A stretch of DNA of 58,728 nucleotides from an uncultured Bacilli bacterium. Its GTDB lineage: Bacteria; Bacillota_I; Bacilli_A; RF39; UBA660. The translations under genes were made by a program, and so were the position numbers. The stretch lies in assembly GCA_944371325.1 (NCBI GenBank), contig CALVXO010000008.1, forward strand, positions 1 to 58,728, read 5' to 3'. Each line of letters begins with the position of its first letter. Position 1 is the stretch's first letter. Below are positions 43,618 through 51,075 of the stretch, one piece after another. The notes below the pieces were generated by a model that ran no database searches, was not told where the DNA came from, and saw nothing but the letters and a program-made list of their open reading frames with translations.

Positions 43618-45474
43618 ATGATTTTATACAGTTCAAGAGTTAGTGATTTTATTGAGGATATAAATAATAATAAAATCACATATATTTTAGAAAATATGAA
43701 ACAAAAAGAACTGTATGAAGGAACAACAATATCAGAGAAACAATCTTGGGAAAATTCTTTAAAATATATGAGTGAAATATTGAATCAAAGTAATATTCCA
43801 AAAGATTGTACTGTATCACTAGAATATAATCTTCCAATGACATCAAGCAGAATAGATTTTATGTTATGTGGATATGATATAGAAAATAAAAAAAATGTTC
43901 TTATTATTGAATTAAAACAATGGTCAAAAGTAAACAGAATAGAAGATAGTGATATATTATTAGAAACATATGTTGGAAATGGATTAAAAAAAGTAGTTCA
44001 TCCATCATATCAAGCTTGGACATATAAGATGTTGTTGAAAGATTTTAACCAAAATATACAAGAAAATAATATCGTCGTAGAAGCATGTTCAATTTTACAT
44101 AACTATATACCAAACAACGATGATCCAATCCTAGATAATAAATTTACAGAACTAATTAAAGAAGTACCAATATTTTTTCAAAATGATGAAGAAAAAATAA
44201 TAGAATTTATAAATAAAAAATTCAGTTATGGAGATAACTTATCTATAATTCAAGAAATTGATAGTAGTAAATTATTACCATCTAAAAGTTTGCAAGAAAA
44301 TATAGATAAACTCTTAAAAGGAAATAAAGAATTTAAATTAATAGATAATCAAATGATAATCTATGATGAAATATTATCAGCAATAAAAAGAGAAGAAAAA
44401 AATGTAATCATTGTAGAAGGTGGACCCGGTACTGGAAAATCTGTAATTGCAGTAAACTTATTAGCAACATTAACAAATCAAGGAAAACTATGTCAATATG
44501 TTTCTAGAAATACAGCACCAAGAGTAATTTATGGAACTAAATTAAAAGGAACATTAAATAAGACAAGTATAGATAATTTGTTCAAAACATCTGGAGCATA
44601 TACAGAAACAGATAAAGATATATTTGATGTTTTAATAGTAGACGAAGCACATTGTCTAACAGAAAAATCTGGATTGTTTAATAATTATGGTGAAAATCAA
44701 ATAAAAGAGATAATTAATTCAGCAAAATGTTCTATATTTTTTATAGATGAAAAACAAAAAGTTCATTTAAATGATATCGGTACAAAAAATGAAATAAAAA
44801 GATGGGCAGCAAATTTAAATGCTAATATAATAGAATTCAAACTAGAATCTCAGTTTAGATGTAAGGGCTCAGATAATTATCTAAAATTCATTGATTATAT
44901 ATTAGGAAATACCAACAATTATGTTGGTAAAATAAATTATGATATAGCAGTATGTGATACACCACAAGAATTAGAGTCATTAATAAAAATTAAAAATGCT
45001 GAAAATAATAAATCAAGAATTGTAGCAGGTTATTGCTGGAATTGGAATAAAGATGAAATTAATAATACTGATTATCACGATATTCAAATAGGAGATTATG
45101 GTATAAGTTGGAATTTGGGTGCAAAACAAACTTTTGCTATAGATGATTCTATAAATGAAGCAGGATGTGTACATTCAGTACAAGGATTAGAATTTGATTA
45201 CGTTGGAGTAATTATTGGAGAAGACTTGTATTTTAAAGATGGGAAAGTATGTACAGATTTTCAAAATCATGCTTCCTCTGATCCATCTTTTAAAGGTATA
45301 AAAAAAATGTATAAAGAAAATGAGATAATGGCAAGAGAAATATCTGATACAATAATTAAAAACACGTATAGAGTATTATTGACTAGAGGAATTAAAGGGT
45401 GTTATATATATTGTGTAAATGAAGAATTAAATAATTATTTTAAGGAACAAATTAATTGTATTAAAAAGAAATGA
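43618..45474 (+). CDS. DUF2075 helicase with an N-terminal PD-(D/E)XK-like nuclease
   Basis: 618 aa. N-terminal region has RIDFMLCGYD then NVLIIELKQWS, the D...ExK core of PD-(D/E)XK nucleases (about residues 80-105). The DUF2075 helicase follows: Walker A VEGGPGTGKSVIAV (about 262-275), Walker B DVLIVDEAHCL, SQFRC and a C-terminal QGLEFDYVGVIIG and YRVLLTRGIKGCYIY, the UvrD-like motifs V and VI. AGGAGG precedes the ATG. Nuclease-helicases of this kind occur in defence islands; an antiphage role is inferred. Confidence 0.85.
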   Translation: MILYSSRVSDFIEDINNNKITYILENMKQKELYEGTTISEKQSWENSLKYMSEILNQSNIPKDCTVSLEYNLPMTSSRIDFMLCGYDIENKKNVLIIELKQWSKVNRIEDSDILLETYVGNGLKKVVHPSYQAWTYKMLLKDFNQNIQENNIVVEACSILHNYIPNNDDPILDNKFTELIKEVPIFFQNDEEKIIEFINKKFSYGDNLSIIQEIDSSKLLPSKSLQENIDKLLKGNKEFKLIDNQMIIYDEILSAIKREEKNVIIVEGGPGTGKSVIAVNLLATLTNQGKLCQYVSRNTAPRVIYGTKLKGTLNKTSIDNLFKTSGAYTETDKDIFDVLIVDEAHCLTEKSGLFNNYGENQIKEIINSAKCSIFFIDEKQKVHLNDIGTKNEIKRWAANLNANIIEFKLESQFRCKGSDNYLKFIDYILGNTNNYVGKINYDIAVCDTPQELESLIKIKNAENNKSRIVAGYCWNWNKDEINNTDYHDIQIGDYGISWNLGAKQTFAIDDSINEAGCVHSVQGLEFDYVGVIIGEDLYFKDGKVCTDFQNHASSDPSFKGIKKMYKENEIMAREISDTIIKNTYRVLLTRGIKGCYIYCVNEELNNYFKEQINCIKKK

Positions 45475-45499
45475 TTGATTAGTAATTATTTCTTTTTTT
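45468..45499 (+). terminator. Terminator after the DUF2075 gene
   Basis: AAGAAAT/ATTTCTT stem with a 15-nt loop over the stop codon, then a T-run. Confidence 0.65.
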
Positions 45500-45526
45500 G
45501 TTTAATAAATTTAATTGGTGATACAA

Positions 45527-45637
45527 TTGTTAATTAATGAACTTAGTATTATTTTAAATGAATATTTATATGAAAATAATTATATTAATTTTCAGATTTA
45601 TAATGAAACATTAAAAAAATTAGGAGTTGATAATTAA
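45527..45637 (+). CDS. 36-aa ORF coupled to the recombinase
   Basis: TTG 45527 follows GGTGAT by 4 nt. The peptide starts LINELSIILNEYL and ends YNETLKKLGVDN. Its stop overlaps the recombinase start (TAATG), so the two are translationally coupled. Small helical, SHOCT-like ORFs are often found just upstream of large serine recombinases in Firmicutes; this assignment is tentative. Confidence 0.55.
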   Translation: MLINELSIILNEYLYENNYINFQIYNETLKKLGVDN

Positions 45638-47271
45638 TGGATTTATGTAAAATAAGAAATGAAATATCTAAAGGTGAAAGTATTTACAATATACCACTTA
45701 GAGTTACTTTTTATGCACGCGTATCTACAGATAAAGATGTTCAACTTAATTCTTTAGATAACCAAATTCTTTATTTTGAAAATTTTATTAAAGATAATAG
45801 AAATTGGACTTATGTTAATGGCTATGTAGACGAAGGCATTAGTGGGACTAGTGTAAAAAATAGAACAAATTTTTTAAAAATGATAAAGGATGCTAAAGAT
45901 GGTTATTTTGATTTAATATTGACAAAAGAAATATCAAGATTTTCTAGAAATACAGTAGATAGTATAAAATATACGCAAGAATTATTAGAGAATGATGTTG
46001 GTGTATTATTTTTATCAGATAACATTAATACTATATTACCTGATTCTGAACTTAGGCTTACTATCATGTCATCTATTGCTCAAGAGGAAGTAAGAAAATT
46101 ATCTGAAAGAGTAAGATTTGGAATGAAAAGATCAAAAGAAAAAGGAGTTGTTCTTGGAAATAATGCAATTACAGGTTATACGAAGAATAAAGGTAAATTA
46201 GAAATAAATGAAAAAGAAGCTATATTAATTAGAAAAATATATTCAATGTATGCATCAGGAGAATATGGATTAGCAAAAATATCAAAAAAACTTTACAATG
46301 AAGGCTACAAAACTAAAAAAGGTGATTTTATTCACATAACTACTTTAAGAAGAATAATAACTAATCCAAAATATAAAGGTTTTTATTGTACTAATACGGT
46401 AATGACTAAAGATTATAAAAATAAAAAGCAAATAAGACTTCCTATGGAAGAGTGGATTATAAAGGAAAGTAATGGTGAAATACCTGCTATAGTATCAGAA
46501 GAACTTTGGGATAAAGCAAATGAAATATTAAAATCAAAAAAAACTAATTATTTGAAAAATATTGAAGAAACACGAGTGTTTATGAAAAAATATTCTTACA
46601 GTGGAATTATTTATTGTAAACATCATAATAAGAAATATAAAAGAATTGCTAATAATGGAAAAAGTTATTGGATATGTAATGAATATGTAACTCATGGATT
46701 AAAAGAATGTAAAAGTATTAGATTATATGAAAGTGAATTAGATAAAATTTTTAAGTATATATACAATGATTTAATTAACAATTTTGATGATATAATGAAC
46801 AATCTGTTTAATGTCTATAAAAATATTAATTGTAGTACAGATAATGAAATAAAAAGATTAAAAAAAGAAATAAATAATTTAGATTTAAAAAAAGAAAGTT
46901 TACTAGAATTATACATTGATAAAATAATTACTAAAGATGAATTTGAAAATAGAAATAAGAAATATAATAATGAAATATTATATTTAACTAATGAAGCAAA
47001 GAAATTAGAAAACAATGATATTTTTGCTGTAATATCTGGAATTAAAAAAATAAATGTTAATGATTTTATAAATGATAATTTTGATAAATTATCTAAATTA
47101 TTAATTAATAAAATTGTAGTAGAAAATATTCCATGTAATGAAAAAAAAGTAGTTCTTGATATATACATAAATATTTTAAATATTAAGTATATATGGGACT
47201 ACAATAATTTTACCTATAATAAGCAGTTATGTAGTCATAATGAAAATAATGACAGCTATAGTAGCAATTGA
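45637..47271 (+). CDS. Large serine recombinase of the dacB element
   Basis: 544 aa. Catalytic domain with the nucleophile in FYARVSTDKD (about residue 30) and SRFSRNTVDS; recombinase domain (GYTKNKGKLEINEKEA); zinc-ribbon-like Cys (YCKHH, then C..C near YWICNEY and LKECKS); coiled-coil region and C-terminal tail. The last nine residues (ENNDSYSSN region) are encoded by host dacB DNA beyond attR. In the excised circle the frame would instead run 38 codons into the element's left end, to TAG at 42807-42809. Confidence 0.93.
   Translation: MDLCKIRNEISKGESIYNIPLRVTFYARVSTDKDVQLNSLDNQILYFENFIKDNRNWTYVNGYVDEGISGTSVKNRTNFLKMIKDAKDGYFDLILTKEISRFSRNTVDSIKYTQELLENDVGVLFLSDNINTILPDSELRLTIMSSIAQEEVRKLSERVRFGMKRSKEKGVVLGNNAITGYTKNKGKLEINEKEAILIRKIYSMYASGEYGLAKISKKLYNEGYKTKKGDFIHITTLRRIITNPKYKGFYCTNTVMTKDYKNKKQIRLPMEEWIIKESNGEIPAIVSEELWDKANEILKSKKTNYLKNIEETRVFMKKYSYSGIIYCKHHNKKYKRIANNGKSYWICNEYVTHGLKECKSIRLYESELDKIFKYIYNDLINNFDDIMNNLFNVYKNINCSTDNEIKRLKKEINNLDLKKESLLELYIDKIITKDEFENRNKKYNNEILYLTNEAKKLENNDIFAVISGIKKINVNDFINDNFDKLSKLLINKIVVENIPCNEKKVVLDIYINILNIKYIWDYNNFTYNKQLCSHNENNDSYSSN
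47225..47262 (+). other. attR of the dacB element
   Basis: Element arm TATGTAGTCATAATG (47228-47242), core AA (47243-47244), then host AATAATGACAGC. Joined with the attL arm it gives an attP that is nearly a 32-bp palindrome around AA. Confidence 0.8.
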
Positions 47272-48157
47272 AAATAAAGATATAAATGATATTGTAAAAA
47301 TTGGTGATGAAATAACTAAAGCATATGGATCGGGTATATATATTAAACAAGGAGAAGAAATAACTTTAGAATCATTATTATATGGTTTAATGTTAAGAAG
47401 TGGTAATGATGCTGCTTTAGCTATTGCCGATTATATTGGTGGAGATGTTGATAGTTTTGTTGAATTAATGAATAAAAAAGCTGTGGAAATCGGAATGAAA
47501 AATAGTAAATTTAACAATCCACATGGTTTAGATGAAAATGGTGGCAACTTATCCACAGCATACGATATGGCATTATTAACTAGTTATGCTATGAAAAATG
47601 AAACATATAAAAAAATAGTAAGCACAAAAAATTATACTTTAAGGACTAATATGAACTATTATTCGTGGATAAATAAAAATAAATTATTGCATAGTCATGA
47701 CTATATTACAGGTGGTAAAACAGGTTTTACTGATGTGGCTAAAAGAACATTAGTAACAACAGCCTCCAAAGATGATGTTAATTTAGTAGTTGTCACTTTA
47801 AATGATGGTAATGATTTTGTAGATCATATAAATTTATTTGAAGAAGCATTTGATAATTATACAAATTATAATATTTTAAAAGAAGGAGAAATAGAAATTA
47901 TCGATGAAAATTATTATTTAGATACTTTATATATAAAAAATAATTTTAATTATACATTAAATAATAATGATAAAAATAATATTTTATTAAATTTTAAATT
48001 AGAAAAAAAACAGAATTATTCTGATAATGATAAAGTAGGAATAGTTGAAGTTTTAGTTAATGATAAAAAAGTTCATGAGGAAGATATATATGTTACTAAA
48101 AAAGAAGAAAAAAGTTTTTTCCAAAAATTAAAGGAGTGGTTTAGTAATTTATGGTAA
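47240..48157 (+). pseudogene. dacB: dacB 3' part (D,D-carboxypeptidase without its active-site Ser)
   Basis: Resumes at KIMTAIVAIE, the Lys of the SxxK motif. SGN (MLRSGNDAALAIA) and KTG (YITGGKTGFT) motifs follow, then a C-terminal beta-rich domain and an amphipathic membrane anchor (FFQKLKEWFSNLW). An ATG at 47240, donated by the element arm, is in frame but has no good ribosome site; such a product would lack signal peptide and nucleophile. Intact DacB trims peptide side chains of the spore cortex. It overlaps spmA by 7 nt. Confidence 0.88.
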
Positions 48158-48729
48158 ATAAAATATGGGGTTATTTTATTATAATTGGTGTATTATATTG
48201 TTTATTAAATAATAATATCGAAGTAGTAAATGAATCTATATTAAATAGTACTAAGACTTCTTTTGATATGATTATAAAAATATTTCCAGTTATGGCATTA
48301 TGGTTAGGTATAGCTAAAATAGCAGAAGTATCAGGATTACTAAAAAAACTATCTAGTAAATTATCAATCGTATTAAAACATATTTTTCCAGAAATACCAA
48401 CCAATCATGAATCGTTAAGTTATATAAGTTCAAATATAATTGCTAATATGTTTGGATTAGGTAATGCTGCTACTCCTTTTGGTTTAAAAGCAATGCAATC
48501 TCTACAACAATTAAATAAAAAAAAAGATACTGCTAGTAGATCGATGATAACTTTTTTAGTTTTAAACACGAGTGGCGTAACAATAATACCTACTACAATT
48601 ATTTCATTAAGAATGATGTACGGAAGTGTTAACCCAACTAGTATTGTTTTACCTTGTATAATTATAACTTTTTTAAGTACTTTATCAGGTTTAATAATTG
48701 ATAGAATTTTTGCGAGGTTTTATGTCTAA
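48151..48729 (+). CDS. spmA: Spore maturation protein A
   Basis: 192 aa nucleoside-recognition (Gate) domain membrane protein. SFDMIIKIFPVMALWLGIAKIAEVSGL, NIIANMFGLGNAATPFGLKAM and LNTSGVTIIPTT are typical. Needed with SpmB for spore core dehydration. Translationally coupled to dacB. Confidence 0.93.
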   Translation: MVNKIWGYFIIIGVLYCLLNNNIEVVNESILNSTKTSFDMIIKIFPVMALWLGIAKIAEVSGLLKKLSSKLSIVLKHIFPEIPTNHESLSYISSNIIANMFGLGNAATPFGLKAMQSLQQLNKKKDTASRSMITFLVLNTSGVTIIPTTIISLRMMYGSVNPTSIVLPCIIITFLSTLSGLIIDRIFARFYV

Positions 48730-49210
48730 TTATATAATGCCATTAATTGTTTTATTAGTAATTATTTATGGAATTATTAAAAAAGTTGCTATATATGATA
48801 CTTTTATTGAAGGTGCTAAAGAAAGTTTTGATTTAGTATTTAAATTATTTCCTTGTTTATTAGCGATGATTTTATCAGTTAATATTTTTTTAAAAAGTAA
48901 TATAATTGATTTATTTAAATTTATATCATTTATTCCTAATCAAATATTACCAATGATAATAATGCGACCAATATCAGGCACATCATCTTTGGCTATTCTA
49001 ACAAATATTTATGAATTGTTTGGACCCGATAGTATGTTAGGAACACTTGCATCTTATATTCAAGGAACAACTGATACTACATTTTATATTTTGACTTTAT
49101 ATTTCGGTAGTATTGGTATTAGGAAAATAAAATATGCCTTATGGGTTGGTTTGTTAGCTGATTTGATAAGTATTACAATAAGTATATTATTTATTAACTT
49201 TATTTCTTGA
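48722..49210 (+). CDS. spmB: Spore maturation protein B
   Basis: 162 aa. A second Gate-domain protein: YDTFIEGAKESFDLVFKLFPCLLAM, MRPISGTSSLAI and QGTTDTTFYILTLYFGSIGIRK. ATG 48722 overlaps the spmA stop by 8 nt. Partner of SpmA. Confidence 0.93.
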   Translation: MSNYIMPLIVLLVIIYGIIKKVAIYDTFIEGAKESFDLVFKLFPCLLAMILSVNIFLKSNIIDLFKFISFIPNQILPMIIMRPISGTSSLAILTNIYELFGPDSMLGTLASYIQGTTDTTFYILTLYFGSIGIRKIKYALWVGLLADLISITISILFINFIS

Positions 49211-49251
49211 TTTTATTACTTTTATATTATATAATTTAATTGGTGATTTTG

Positions 49252-49962
49252 ATGGAAAGATTACAGAAAGTTATAGCTAATAGTGGATACTGTTCAAGAA
49301 GAAAAGCTGAAGAATTAATTATAAATGGCAAGGTTAAAGTAAACGGTAAATTAGTTTATGAGTTTGGTACTAAAGTAAATGAAAATGATGAGATAATGGT
49401 TGATAATAAATTAATTACAAAAGAAAATAAAGAATATATTTTATTATATAAACCAAGAGGTGTTGTAACAACTACTAGCGATGATAAAAAAAGAAAAACA
49501 GTTTTAGATTTAATTGAAACTACAAAAAGGATATACCCAATAGGTAGATTAGATTATGATACAACAGGTATATTATTATTAACTAATGATGGAGAATTAA
49601 CTAATTTATTAATTCATCCTAAAAATAATATAGATAAAGTTTATGTAGCTAAAATAAAGGGTGCATTAACAGGTTTGGAAATTAAACAATTAGAAAGTGG
49701 TGTTTTGATTGATGGCGTTAAAACTGCTCCTTGTAAAGTAAAAGTGAGAAAGAAAGATAAGGATCATTCTTTTGTTCAAATAATCATTCATGAAGGAAGA
49801 AACCATCAAGTGAAAAAAATGTTTCAATCAGTTAATCATGAAGTTGTTAAATTAAAAAGAGAAAGAATAGCATTCTTAGATTTAAAAGGATTAAAACCAG
49901 GAGAATATCGCTATTTAACGGTAAAAGAAGTAAAAAAATTATATGCATTAAAAAACGCTTAA
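49252..49962 (+). CDS. rluB: 23S rRNA pseudouridine synthase (RluB/RsuA family)
   Basis: 236 aa. N-terminal S4 RNA-binding domain (RLQKVIANSGYCSRRKAEELI), then LYKPRGVVTTTSDD, the catalytic Asp in YPIGRLDYDTTGILLLTNDG and IIHEGRNHQVKKM. Follows spmB as in Bacillus (ypuL). ATG 49252 follows TTGGTGAT. Confidence 0.93.
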   Translation: MERLQKVIANSGYCSRRKAEELIINGKVKVNGKLVYEFGTKVNENDEIMVDNKLITKENKEYILLYKPRGVVTTTSDDKKRKTVLDLIETTKRIYPIGRLDYDTTGILLLTNDGELTNLLIHPKNNIDKVYVAKIKGALTGLEIKQLESGVLIDGVKTAPCKVKVRKKDKDHSFVQIIIHEGRNHQVKKMFQSVNHEVVKLKRERIAFLDLKGLKPGEYRYLTVKEVKKLYALKNA

Positions 49963-49978
49963 AATTTAAGCGTTTTCA
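49955..49978. terminator. Bidirectional terminator between rluB and ferredoxin
   Basis: AACGCTTAA/TTAAGCGTT stem with a short AAA-type loop, then T-run, overlapping both stop regions. Confidence 0.85.
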
Positions 49979-50157
49979 ACATTTATAGCGCTTGTAGGAC
50001 AACCATCAGCGGCCATTTCTACATCTTCTTTATTTTCATCTTTAACTTCTCCAACAACATGAGCAACACCATCATCTTCTATTTTAAATACATCGCTACA
50101 TGTTGCTTCGCATTGTCCACAGCCAATACAATTTTCACTAATTATTGAAACTTTCAT
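49966..50157 (-). CDS. [4Fe-4S] ferredoxin
   Basis: 63 aa. CIGCGQCEATC near the N-terminus and a distal CPTSAI give the ligands for one 4Fe-4S cluster; a pair from the second cluster is lost, as in Bacillus-type Fer. Acidic protein. AGGAGGG precedes the start. Small electron carrier; redox partner not identified. Confidence 0.92.
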   Translation of the reverse strand: MKVSIISENCIGCGQCEATCSDVFKIEDDGVAHVVGEVKDENKEDVEMAADGCPTSAINVENA

Positions 50158-50264
50158 TATATCCCTCCTTTACAATTATAAAAAAATAATCAAAAAAATT
50201 CAAGTATCTATTTCATTATTTTTTTAAATATGTTATTATATTATTAGAAAGGTACGGTGATAAT

Positions 50265-51005
50265 ATGCCAAGTAGAATGGAAAAATATTATGAAATGAAA
50301 AGTAGAACAACAAAGAACAAAGAATTATACCGTACTATATATGATGAAGCAGAATATACAAATGTTGAAGGAATATCAGTAATTGAAAAAAACGAAAAAA
50401 TTGATATTGAAAAAATAAAGGAATTAATAAATGGGACAAATAATGTAAATAAACCAAAAGAATATAAAAAAGAAAGTATAAAACCATTAGCAGAGGAAAT
50501 AGAAGAACAAAAAAACTATGATATAAGAGATGTTTTAAATAAAGCAAAAAGCGAAAGAACAGATAAAGATAGTAGATATTCAAATACAAAATATAATGCC
50601 TTAAAAGATATTGACTTGAATTCAGAAACTAAAGTGCCAGATAATGTTGATGAAGATCAATTAAAAAGTATGATTGAAGCAATATCAAATAAAAATAAAA
50701 CAGAATTAACATCTGATTTACTAGATGATTTAAAATCAATATGTGATCCTAATTTAAAAAAAGAAGTAAAAGAAGAAATAGATAATCAAAATACACAATT
50801 ACAAAATACTCAATTAATTCAAGAAAATTTAGATAAATCTTTTTTTACATCAAGTTTAGATTTTTCTAGTGAAGATTTCGAAGATTTAAAAGAAATAAAA
50901 GAAAATATAAAGAAAAATAATATTTTAACTAAAATATTACTATTTATTTTATTAGTAATTATTATTACTGGAATTATTTTTTTAGTGTATCACTTTACAA
51001 GATAA
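50265..51005 (+). CDS. Tail-anchored hypothetical protein, 246 aa
   Basis: No family recognised. The N-terminal half starts MPSRMEKYYEMKSR, is charged and probably disordered or coiled (Lys/Glu-rich). A Gln/Asn-rich patch lies near residues 175-190, and a single transmembrane helix sits at the end (ILLFILLVIIITGIIFLVYHF, split here at residue 225). N-terminus cytoplasmic is likely. AGGTACGGTG precedes the ATG. The 307-aa protein at 55963 has a similar design. Confidence 0.7.
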   Translation: MPSRMEKYYEMKSRTTKNKELYRTIYDEAEYTNVEGISVIEKNEKIDIEKIKELINGTNNVNKPKEYKKESIKPLAEEIEEQKNYDIRDVLNKAKSERTDKDSRYSNTKYNALKDIDLNSETKVPDNVDEDQLKSMIEAISNKNKTELTSDLLDDLKSICDPNLKKEVKEEIDNQNTQLQNTQLIQENLDKSFFTSSLDFSSEDFEDLKEIKENIKKNNILTKILLFILLVIIITGIIFLVYHFTR

Positions 51006-51024
51006 CCTTTTAAGGTTATTTTTT
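51004..51024 (+). terminator. Terminator of the tail-anchored gene
   Basis: AACCTT/AAGGTT with a 2-nt TT loop, then A and T6. Confidence 0.65.
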
Positions 51025-51025
51025 G

Positions 51026-51052
51026 TTGACTAAAATTAATAAATGATATAAA
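51026..51052 (+). promoter_or_regulatory. Promoter of DGR target 2
   Basis: TTGACT (51026-51031) and TATAAA (51047-51052). The 15-bp spacer is short, so the exact -10 is uncertain. It lies 24 bp before the start codon. Confidence 0.45.
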
Positions 51053-51075
51053 ATTAATAATAGGAGATGATAATA

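Larger units (their letters stand above)
42693..47244 (+). mobile_element. 4.55-kb serine-recombinase element inserted in dacB
   Basis: Removing 42693-47244 restores an uninterrupted dacB frame across SIS-KIMTA. Ends are inverted arms ATTATGACTACATA / TATGTAGTCATAAT and a 2-bp core (AA), as expected for a large serine integrase. Cargo: NUDIX hydrolase, guanylate-kinase fragment, DUF2075 nuclease-helicase, a 36-aa ORF and the recombinase. The 42709-42875 left end holds no gene of its own in the integrated state. Confidence 0.9.

Noticed and set aside
47240-47242. ATG at attR as a functional start for a shortened D,D-carboxypeptidase
   Set aside because: No ribosome site precedes it and the product would lack signal peptide and active-site Ser.
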